Of a DNA stretch of 35,216 nt, positions 8,809 to 15,025 are shown piece after piece; position 1 is the stretch's first letter; each line of letters begins with the position of its first letter. The notes under the pieces were generated by a model. The model was not told where the DNA came from, searched no databases, and saw only the letters and a program-made list of their open reading frames with translations. The position numbers were made by a program, and so were the translations under genes. Source of the stretch: CAZWBR01 sp964404205 (GTDB lineage Bacteria > Bacteroidota > Bacteroidia > Bacteroidales > Prolixibacteraceae); NCBI GenBank assembly GCA_964404205.1, contig CAYOJD010000015.1, positions 1-35,216 on the forward strand, in the 5' to 3' direction.

Positions 8809-9234
8809 ATGCTGATTAAACAACTCTCCGTTTTTCTCGAAAATAAGTCGGGAAGGCTGAACGAAGTCTCCAATATTCTGGGTCAGGCCGGAATCAATAT
8901 GTCGGCTTTCACAGTGGCCGATACCTCCGAATTTGGGATTTTACGTCTGTTGGTGGCCGATCACGAAAAGGCCTACAAAGTGTTGCGCGAGAACTTTTTC
9001 TCGGTCAGCCTTACCGACGTGGTTTGCCTGAACTGCCCCAACGAGCCGGGCGCGCTGGGCAAAGCATTGCAAATCCTGTCGGACAACGAGGTGGCCATCG
9101 AATATCTCTATGCCTACTCGGTGGGCGAGAGCGCCAACGTGGTGATAAAGCCCGATAATATTGGTAAATGTATCAAAGTTTTACAGGAACACCAGCTGGA
9201 ATTGGTGAAAGCAAGCGACCTGTACAAAATCTGA
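8809..9234 (+). CDS. Tandem ACT-domain amino-acid-binding protein, copy 2
   Basis: The product is 141 residues and a paralogue of the protein at 5185-5613. The first ACT unit starts at QLSVFLENKSGRLNEVSNIL and the second at CPNEPGALGKALQIL. The N-P-x-x-x-G-x-L-type ligand loop is visible in both (NKSGRL, NEPGAL), consistent with binding of a free amino acid at the domain interface. It has no catalytic or DNA-binding domain. The gene ends just before a strong terminator at 9252-9281, making it the last gene of the transcription unit that includes the symporter. A role as regulatory partner of the upstream ligase is inferred from the repeated gene pairing. Confidence 0.8.
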   Translation: MLIKQLSVFLENKSGRLNEVSNILGQAGINMSAFTVADTSEFGILRLLVADHEKAYKVLRENFFSVSLTDVVCLNCPNEPGALGKALQILSDNEVAIEYLYAYSVGESANVVIKPDNIGKCIKVLQEHQLELVKASDLYKI

Positions 9235-9251
9235 ACAAAAGATTAAATTTG

Positions 9252-9281
9252 AAAAAGTCCCGGATTTATCCGGGATTTTTT
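9252..9281 (+). terminator. Intrinsic terminator after the second ACT gene
   Basis: A perfect 7-bp stem TCCCGGA (9258-9264) / TCCGGGA (9269-9275) with a TTTA loop is preceded by an A-run and followed by six T. It separates the ligase/symporter unit from pheA. The flanking A- and T-runs would also let it act on the opposite strand. Confidence 0.85.
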
Positions 9282-9331
9282 AGTTACATTGCGTTCCAAT
9301 TCACCCGAAAAGTTTAAAAAAATCGATTAAA

Positions 9332-10165
9332 GTGAAGAAAATTTCGATACAGGGAATTAAAGGATCATTCCACGAAGATGCCGCCCGGAAATATTTTGGC
9401 GACGAAGTGGAAATTGTGGAATGTCGCACTTTCCGAAAAGTTTGTGAACTACTGGATCATGACGAGGTCGATTGTGCCGTAATGGCCATCGAGAACTCCA
9501 TCGCCGGCAGTCTGCTCGAGAATTATGCCTTGTTGCGCGACTTTCATCTTCGCATTATTGGCGAAATCTATCTGCATATCCAGATGAACCTGATGGTCTA
9601 TCCGGGTACCGAACCCCAAAATATCCGCGAAATTCATTCGCACCCGATAGCGCTGAAACAATGTGCCGAGTTTATCGACCGCCGTTACGGGGCTATCAAG
9701 CTACGCGAAAAAAGCGATACTGCCGGTGCTGCCCGTGAACTCTCTGAAGAGAAATACGATTATGTAGCGGCTATCGGCAACGAGCGTTCGGCCGATATCT
9801 ATGGGTTACAGATTATCGAAAAAGGCATTGAAACGAATAAAAGAAACTATACTCGCTTCCTTGTATTGGCCAAAAAATCAATCCCCAACGAAGAGTCGAA
9901 CAAGGCATCGCTCTCGTTTAAGTGCGGCCATTACTATGGCGCGCTGGCCAAAGTATTGACTATCTTTGCCGAACACCGCATTAATCTGACCAAGATTCAG
10001 TCGATTCCGGTCATTGGAAAGCCTAACGAATACTCATTTCATATTGATGTAGAATACGATACGATGGAAGATTACGAAAGGGCCATTCATCAGGTATTGA
10101 AAAATGTGTCGAGTCTGGCCATTTTGGGCGAATACAAAAAAGGGGATATTGACTTGCATAAATAA
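9332..10165 (+). CDS. pheA: Prephenate dehydratase with C-terminal ACT domain
   Basis: This enzyme converts prephenate to phenylpyruvate, the last intermediate before phenylalanine. The product is 277 residues starting at a GTG. The dehydratase domain (about 1-185) begins KISIQGIKGSFHEDAA and contains AIENSIAGS and the catalytic NYTRF motif. The ACT domain (about 190-277) begins LSFKCGHYYGALAKVL. The regulatory ESRP motif of proteobacterial enzymes is replaced by QSIPV, a variant I associate with Bacteroidota. There is no chorismate mutase fusion. The gene starts 50 nt past a terminator and is followed closely by a flavodoxin and an aminotransferase gene, forming a small unit in which phenylpyruvate could pass to the aminotransferase. 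Confidence 0.92.
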   Translation: MKKISIQGIKGSFHEDAARKYFGDEVEIVECRTFRKVCELLDHDEVDCAVMAIENSIAGSLLENYALLRDFHLRIIGEIYLHIQMNLMVYPGTEPQNIREIHSHPIALKQCAEFIDRRYGAIKLREKSDTAGAARELSEEKYDYVAAIGNERSADIYGLQIIEKGIETNKRNYTRFLVLAKKSIPNEESNKASLSFKCGHYYGALAKVLTIFAEHRINLTKIQSIPVIGKPNEYSFHIDVEYDTMEDYERAIHQVLKNVSSLAILGEYKKGDIDLHK

Positions 10166-10180
10166 CTAAAATAGAATAAA

Positions 10181-10699
10181 ATGAAAAAGATTGGGTTGTT
10201 TTTCGGCCCTATAAACGGAGCCGTTCACCGGGTCACTAAACTGGTAGCCGATAAAATAGGTGCCGGCCAGGTCGATGTGATTCACATTGCTGAAGCTTCG
10301 GCCGACGATTTGGCCAACTACGATACCATTATTTTCGGTATCTCTACCATTGGGCGCGATACCTGGGATCAGAAATTCAGCAATGTCGACTGGGCACGTT
10401 TCTTCCCGGTGGTGAGTGAGTTCGATTTTACCGGCAAAAAGGTAGCCGTCTTTGGCCTTGGCGATCAGGTTACCTATGCCTATCACTTTGTCGATTCGAT
10501 GGGCCAACTGGCAAAAAAAGTGATAGCCAACGGTGCAACCCTCATCGGGAAAGTCAGCCCCGAAGGCTATTCGTTTCAGGATTCAGAAGCATTGGTAGGC
10601 GGCGAGTTTTTAGGCCTTCCGGTAGATGAGGATTTCGAACCGGAACAGACCGAAGGACGTGTGGCGGCATGGATTAACCAACTGATGAATGAATTTTGA
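10181..10699 (+). CDS. Flavodoxin with unusual phosphate-binding loop
   Basis: The product is 172 residues, the size of long-chain flavodoxins, which carry one or two electrons on FMN in place of ferredoxin. The C-terminal half is canonical: VAVFGLGDQVTYAYHFVDSMG matches the 90s loop and helix, and the insertion of the long-chain type follows. The N-terminal loop, however, reads FGPINGAVHRV instead of the usual FGSxTGNTE, so most of the hydroxyl and amide residues that hold FMN phosphate are changed. It lies 15 nt after pheA and 6 nt before the aminotransferase. It could pass electrons to or from the 2-oxoacid oxidoreductase encoded downstream; this is inference. The fold call is good, FMN binding less certain. 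Confidence 0.82.
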   Translation: MKKIGLFFGPINGAVHRVTKLVADKIGAGQVDVIHIAEASADDLANYDTIIFGISTIGRDTWDQKFSNVDWARFFPVVSEFDFTGKKVAVFGLGDQVTYAYHFVDSMGQLAKKVIANGATLIGKVSPEGYSFQDSEALVGGEFLGLPVDEDFEPEQTEGRVAAWINQLMNEF

Positions 10700-10705
10700 T
10701 CGGGA

Positions 10706-12019
10706 ATGAAAAAAACACCAATCAACAGCCAAATTGTAGAACAGAAAATCGCGGAACTTGAGGTTCCTGAGATTGGGAATGCCTCGATTCGCGAAATCGT
10801 ACAACTGGTCAATACCATCGAAGCAGCCACCGGACAACGCTATATCCGGATGGAGATGGGCGTTCCGGGATTGCCCCCGTCGAGAGTAGGCGTGGAGGCC
10901 GAGATAGAAGCACTGCAACGCAACGTAGCCTCCATTTATCCTCCTATCGACGGTATTGCCCCGTTGAAGCAGGAGACGGCCCGTTTCGTAAAACTTTTTA
11001 TGAATATCGGTGTCAAACCCGAAGGTTGTATCCCCACGGTGGGTTCGATGGAAGGGAGCTATGCCACATTTTTGGTGGCAGCCGCCTGTCGCAAAGAACG
11101 CGATACCACCCTGTTTATCGACCCGGGTTTTCCGGTACAGAAACAGCAGATGCTGGTGATGGGGCAGAAGTTTGCCACTTTCGATGTGTTCAATTACCGT
11201 GGAGAAAAGCTAAGGGCCAAACTCGAATCGTTCCTGTCGCAGGGCAATATCAACGCCATCGTCTATTCCAATCCCAATAATCCGGCCTGGATCTGTTTGC
11301 AGGAGGAGGAACTGAAAATTATTGGCGAACTGGCCAATCAGTACGATGTAGTCGTTGTTGAAGATCTGGCCTATTTTGCCATGGACTTCCGGCGCGACCT
11401 GTCGCAGCCCGGCCTTCCCCCTTATCAGCCTACGGTAGCCAATTACACCGGCAACTGGGTAATGATGGTTTCCAGTTCGAAAGTCTTCTCGTATGCCGGC
11501 CAGCGTATCGGTATGCTGATCATCTCGGATGCCCTTTACCATCGCCATTTTACCGATTTGGAAAGCCGGCTTAAAGTGCATGGTTTTGGCAATGCGATTG
11601 TCCACCGGGTGCTCTACTCAATGACTTCAGGCACTTCGCATTCGGCCCAACATGCTTTGGCTGCCATGTTCAGGGCTGCCAACGAGGGAAGCTATCATTT
11701 TGTGGATGAGATAAAAGAGTATGGCGAGAAAGCCCGTATCATGAAGAAACTTTTTACCGACAACGGCTTCACGATAGTGTATGATACCGATATGGACGAA
11801 CCTATCGGGAACGGCTTCTATTTCACCATTGGTTATCCGGGAATGAGCGGCGCACAGCTATTGCACCATCTTCTTTATTACGGGGTTAGTGCCATATCGC
11901 TGGGTAATACCGGAAGTGCCAAAGAGGGATTGAGGGCCTGCGTGTCGCACGTGAAACGCGATCAGTTTGGCGACCTTGAGGTACGGCTGAAACAGTTTCA
12001 TGAAGATTTTCATGTTTAA
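10706..12019 (+). CDS. PLP-dependent aminotransferase, class I/II
   Basis: The product is 437 residues of fold type I. The PLP lysine is in SSSKVFSYAGQRIG near residues 256-269. The NPNNPAW stretch matches the usual substrate/PLP asparagine motif, and VVEDLAYF holds the PLP-ring-binding aspartate. Such enzymes exchange an amino group between a 2-oxoacid and glutamate or another amino acid. It is cotranscribed with pheA and a flavodoxin, 6 nt after the flavodoxin stop, and followed by a 2-oxoacid:ferredoxin oxidoreductase operon, so an aromatic or branched-chain substrate is likely. It is not obviously orthologous to the second aminotransferase at 28181-29380. The specificity is inferred only. 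Confidence 0.85.
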   Translation: MKKTPINSQIVEQKIAELEVPEIGNASIREIVQLVNTIEAATGQRYIRMEMGVPGLPPSRVGVEAEIEALQRNVASIYPPIDGIAPLKQETARFVKLFMNIGVKPEGCIPTVGSMEGSYATFLVAAACRKERDTTLFIDPGFPVQKQQMLVMGQKFATFDVFNYRGEKLRAKLESFLSQGNINAIVYSNPNNPAWICLQEEELKIIGELANQYDVVVVEDLAYFAMDFRRDLSQPGLPPYQPTVANYTGNWVMMVSSSKVFSYAGQRIGMLIISDALYHRHFTDLESRLKVHGFGNAIVHRVLYSMTSGTSHSAQHALAAMFRAANEGSYHFVDEIKEYGEKARIMKKLFTDNGFTIVYDTDMDEPIGNGFYFTIGYPGMSGAQLLHHLLYYGVSAISLGNTGSAKEGLRACVSHVKRDQFGDLEVRLKQFHEDFHV

Positions 12020-12035
12020 AATTGAAATAGGATAT

Positions 12036-12065
12036 TACATTTGTGCGGGCCTGTTGGCAGGTCCC
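12036..12065 (+). promoter_or_regulatory. Putative promoter and leader hairpin of the vor operon
   Basis: A perfect -7 box TACATTTG lies at 12036-12043, identical to that in front of the CotH gene at 14993-15000. The -33 region has only TTTA (12015-12018) at a short spacing. A hairpin follows at 12047-12065, where GGGCCTG pairs with CAGGTCCC with one bulged base and a TTGG loop; it would lie at or just after the transcription start. It may protect the mRNA 5' end. Confidence 0.45.
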
Positions 12066-12086
12066 CAATTAAAATGACGATCTAAA

Positions 12087-12314
12087 ATGGCAAAAGTTAT
12101 CGGAGCAGTGATTGTCGATTCTGAAGTTTGTAAAGGGTGCAACCTCTGTGTTGTAGCCTGTCCGACACAAACTTTGGGATTAAACCACGATGTAAACAGC
12201 AAGGGTTATCATTATTCATATATGGAGAACCCCGAAAACTGTACCGGCTGTACCAATTGTTCAACCGTTTGTCCAGACAGTTGTATCACAGTTTACCGGA
12301 TGAAAATCGATTAA
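12087..12314 (+). CDS. 4Fe-4S ferredoxin subunit of 2-oxoacid:ferredoxin oxidoreductase
   Basis: The product is 75 residues with two complete 4Fe-4S binding motifs, CKGCNLCVVACP (first cluster) and CTGCTNCSTVCP (second cluster). It is the delta-type electron-transfer subunit of multi-subunit 2-oxoacid:ferredoxin oxidoreductases. It is followed 27 nt later by the alpha subunit, and the gene order delta-alpha-beta-gamma is typical of the VOR/KOR group. It acts in the cytoplasm, passing electrons between the TPP site and external ferredoxin or flavodoxin. Confidence 0.9.
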   Translation: MAKVIGAVIVDSEVCKGCNLCVVACPTQTLGLNHDVNSKGYHYSYMENPENCTGCTNCSTVCPDSCITVYRMKID

Positions 12315-12341
12315 TTTTTAAATCAACAGCAAATCCTCGAT

Positions 12342-13427
12342 ATGGGAGAATTAAGATTGATGAAAGGGAACGAGGTTATTGCCGAAGCAGCTATCCGCTG
12401 CGGGTGCGATGCCTATTTTGGTTACCCGATTACCCCTCAGTCGGAAGTAATGGAGACCCTGATGACCCAACGCCCGTGGGAAGATACCGGTATGGTGGTG
12501 CTTCAGGCCGAAAGCGAAATTGCTTCGATACACATGATTTATGGTGCTGCAGGCGCCGGGAAAAAGGTGATGACCTCATCGTCGAGCCCCGGTATCAGCC
12601 TGATGGCCGAAGGGATTTCCTATCTGGCCGGTGCCGAGCTGCCTTGTGTTATTGTCAATGTCCAGCGTGGCGGCCCGGGATTAGGCACCATTCAGCCTTC
12701 GCAGGCCGACTATAACCAGGCAACCAAAGGTGGCGGCCATGGCGATTACAATTTGCTGGTTCTTGCCCCGGCATCGGTACAGGAGATGAACGACTTTGTT
12801 GGGCTTGGTTTCGACCTTGCTTTCAAATACCGCAACCCGGTGATGATTCTGGCCGATGGTGTGATTGGCCAGATGATGGAAAAGGTGGAACTGATGGATC
12901 AGCAGCCCCGCTGGACCAATGAAGAGGTGAAAGCCATTTCAGGCAGTTGGGCAACACTGGGTAAGACAGCCGATCGTGAACGCCATATTGTAACCTCGCT
13001 CGATTTGGATTCTTCCCGTATGGAGATCCATAATATCCATTTGCAAAAGAAATACCAACAGATGCGCGACGAAGAGGTTCGCTACGAACTGATCGATTGC
13101 GAAGATGCCGATTATATTCTGGTGGCTTTTGGCTCGGCAGCCCGTATCAGCCAGAAAACGATGCAACTGGCACGTGCCAAAGGGCATAAGGTTGGCTTGT
13201 TGCGCCCCATCACGCTATTCCCTTTCCCCGAAAAACCAATTGCCGAACTGGCCTCAAGGGTAAAAGGGATGCTGGTCGTGGAATTTAATGCCGGACAGAT
13301 GGTGAACGATGTTCGCCTGGCGGTGAACGGAAAAACCAAGGTGGAATATTACGGACGAATGGGCGGTATCGTTCCTTCGCCCAATGAAGTAGAAAGTGCG
13401 TTGTACCAAAAACTGACAGGAGAGTAA
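12342..13427 (+). CDS. vorB: 2-oxoacid:ferredoxin oxidoreductase, alpha subunit (VorB type)
   Basis: The product is 361 residues. With its partners it catalyses 2-oxoacid + CoA + oxidised ferredoxin to acyl-CoA + CO2 + reduced ferredoxin, reversibly. The N-terminal pyrimidine-binding domain begins MKGNEVIAEAAIRCGCDAYFGYPITPQSE, with the conserved YPITPQSE and the ESEIASIH glutamate region. RGGPGLGTIQPSQADYNQ is characteristic of the VOR/KOR alpha family. The C-terminal half (from about residue 245) has the transketolase C-like domain with RPITLFPFPE. Subfamily naming as 3-methyl-2-oxobutanoate (VorB) follows recalled similarity; 2-oxoglutarate or arylpyruvate activity cannot be excluded. The aromatic neighbours favour arylpyruvates or branched 2-oxoacids. 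Confidence 0.85.
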   Translation: MGELRLMKGNEVIAEAAIRCGCDAYFGYPITPQSEVMETLMTQRPWEDTGMVVLQAESEIASIHMIYGAAGAGKKVMTSSSSPGISLMAEGISYLAGAELPCVIVNVQRGGPGLGTIQPSQADYNQATKGGGHGDYNLLVLAPASVQEMNDFVGLGFDLAFKYRNPVMILADGVIGQMMEKVELMDQQPRWTNEEVKAISGSWATLGKTADRERHIVTSLDLDSSRMEIHNIHLQKKYQQMRDEEVRYELIDCEDADYILVAFGSAARISQKTMQLARAKGHKVGLLRPITLFPFPEKPIAELASRVKGMLVVEFNAGQMVNDVRLAVNGKTKVEYYGRMGGIVPSPNEVESALYQKLTGE

Positions 13428-13430
13428 ACG

Positions 13431-14243
13431 ATGGCTGAAGTAATGGACAGACTCAAAAATATCATCAAGCCGGAGAACCTGGTGTATGCCAAAACCCCGT
13501 TGCTGAACGATGCCACGATGCACTACTGCCCCGGCTGTAGTCATGGGGTAATCCATAAAATATTGTCTGAAGTAATTGAAGAGCTTGGTATACAGCAGGA
13601 TACTATCGGTGTTTCGCCGGTAGGATGTGCCGTACTGGCCTACAACTATATCGAAATCGACTGGCAGGAAGCGGCCCACGGTCGTGCACCGGCAGTCGCT
13701 ACCGGCATCAAAAGGGTATTGCCCGAAAAATATGTCTTCACCTATCAGGGCGACGGCGACCTTGCAGCTATCGGGACTGCCGAGACCTTGCATGCCATCA
13801 ACCGCGGCGAAAATATCGTGATTATCTTCGTGAACAACGGTATCTACGGGATGACCGGCGGACAGATGGCCCCCACCACACTGGTGGGCCAGGTTACGGC
13901 CACCACCCCCTATGGCCGCGAAGTCGACCTGAACGGTTACCCGTTGCGCATTACCGAACTGATAGCCCAGCTGCCCGGTGCCGCTTATGTGACCCGTCAA
14001 AGTGTGCAAACGCCGGCTGCCGTCCGCAAGGCCAAGAAAGCCATCAAAAAGGCATTCGAACTATCGGGCAAGAATGTAGGCACTTCGTTTGTCGAAGTGG
14101 TTTCGACCTGCAGCTCAGGTTGGAAACTTTCGCCGGTAGATTCGAACAAGTGGATGGAAACCAATATGTTCCCGTTCTATCAGTTGGGCGATTTGAAAGA
14201 TGGCAGCAAAGACGCTACCGACCAGTTTACCATACGCAGTTAA
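13431..14243 (+). CDS. 2-oxoacid:ferredoxin oxidoreductase, beta (TPP-binding) subunit
   Basis: The product is 270 residues, beginning 3 nt after the alpha stop. The TPP/Mg2+ motif is complete, running from GDGDLAAIG to FVNNGIYGMTGGQ. The early HYCPGCSHG and the VGCA stretch are typical of KOR/VOR beta subunits. There is no fused ferredoxin domain, consistent with the separate 12087 gene. Translational coupling with alpha is probable. Activity and substrate are as for the alpha subunit. Confidence 0.9.
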   Translation: MAEVMDRLKNIIKPENLVYAKTPLLNDATMHYCPGCSHGVIHKILSEVIEELGIQQDTIGVSPVGCAVLAYNYIEIDWQEAAHGRAPAVATGIKRVLPEKYVFTYQGDGDLAAIGTAETLHAINRGENIVIIFVNNGIYGMTGGQMAPTTLVGQVTATTPYGREVDLNGYPLRITELIAQLPGAAYVTRQSVQTPAAVRKAKKAIKKAFELSGKNVGTSFVEVVSTCSSGWKLSPVDSNKWMETNMFPFYQLGDLKDGSKDATDQFTIRS

Positions 14244-14267
14244 TCAACTTATCCATTTCGATAAACG

Positions 14268-14822
14268 ATGACAGAAGAAATTATTATAGCCGGTTTTGGC
14301 GGACAAGGGGTCCTGTCGATGGGCAAGATTCTGGCCTACTCAGGCGTGATGCAGGATCAGGAGGTGGCATGGTTCCCCTCTTATGGCCCCGAGATGCGTG
14401 GCGGGACGGCCAACGTAACGGTTATCCTCAGCGACGACCGCATCAGTTCGCCTGTTCTGCACGAGTTCGACACCGCGATAATCCTGAACCAGCAGTCGAT
14501 GACCAAATTCGAGAAGAGTGTAAAACCGGGCGGTACGCTGATATACGATCCGAACGGCATTGTACACCATCCCACCCGGAAGGATATCAATATCTACCGT
14601 GTGGAGGGTGCGCGGCTGGCTGTTGAAATGGGCAACCCGATGACTTTCAATATGATTGTGTTAGGTGCCTTTTTACAGGCCAAACCGGTGGTGAAAGCCG
14701 AGAACGTTAAAAAAGGGCTCGAAAAATCGCTTCCCGAAAGGCATCACAAATTAATACCCCTTAACTTAGAAGCTGTTGAAGTGGGCAAACGAAACCTCGA
14801 AGTGGTGCATAGCATCGGGTAG
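14268..14822 (+). CDS. 2-oxoacid:ferredoxin oxidoreductase, gamma subunit
   Basis: The product is 184 residues and begins EEIIIAGFGGQGVLSMGKILAYSG, the glycine-rich start of the gamma domain that binds CoA in this enzyme family. SYGPEMRGGTANVTV is the second conserved stretch. It completes the delta-alpha-beta-gamma set and is followed by a hairpin terminator at 14861-14900, so it ends the operon. Confidence 0.9.
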   Translation: MTEEIIIAGFGGQGVLSMGKILAYSGVMQDQEVAWFPSYGPEMRGGTANVTVILSDDRISSPVLHEFDTAIILNQQSMTKFEKSVKPGGTLIYDPNGIVHHPTRKDINIYRVEGARLAVEMGNPMTFNMIVLGAFLQAKPVVKAENVKKGLEKSLPERHHKLIPLNLEAVEVGKRNLEVVHSIG

Positions 14823-14860
14823 CGGCGGTTATTAAACCGGACAGAAAAAATCAAAATAGA

Positions 14861-14900
14861 AAAAACGGTAATTGTGCAAACAGTTGCCGTTTACTTTTTT
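14861..14900 (+). terminator. Probable intrinsic terminator of the vor operon
   Basis: AAACGGTAA (14863-14871) pairs with TTGCCGTTT (14884-14892) with one G-T pair and a 12-nt loop, then a run of six T at 14895-14900. It starts about 40 nt after the gamma-subunit stop. Confidence 0.65.
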
Positions 14901-14967
14901 ATCCTGATACCGAAGGTTTATTTTATCGTTAACCAAACTTTAGGCTGATATTCTTTTGATGATAGTC

Positions 14968-15000
14968 TTTGTTTTTAAGTGAGGAAAAAAATTACATTTG
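14968..15000 (+). promoter_or_regulatory. Bacteroidota-type promoter of the CotH/T9SS gene
   Basis: A -33 TTTG at 14968-14971 and a perfect -7 TACATTTG at 14993-15000 are separated by 21 bp, close to the known optimum for the Bacteroidota primary sigma factor. Transcription would start about 15007, giving a short leader of about 20 nt before the ATG at 15026. Confidence 0.75.
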
Positions 15001-15025
15001 TGCAACAAACTAACTACACAACTTT

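Noticed and set aside
12137..12715. Plus-strand frame of 192 codons overlapping ferredoxin and vorB
   Set aside because: It is out of frame with two strongly conserved genes.
13625..14626. Plus-strand frame of 333 codons across the beta and gamma subunits
   Set aside because: It is arginine- and cysteine-rich shadow translation; the real subunits in other frames carry full motifs.
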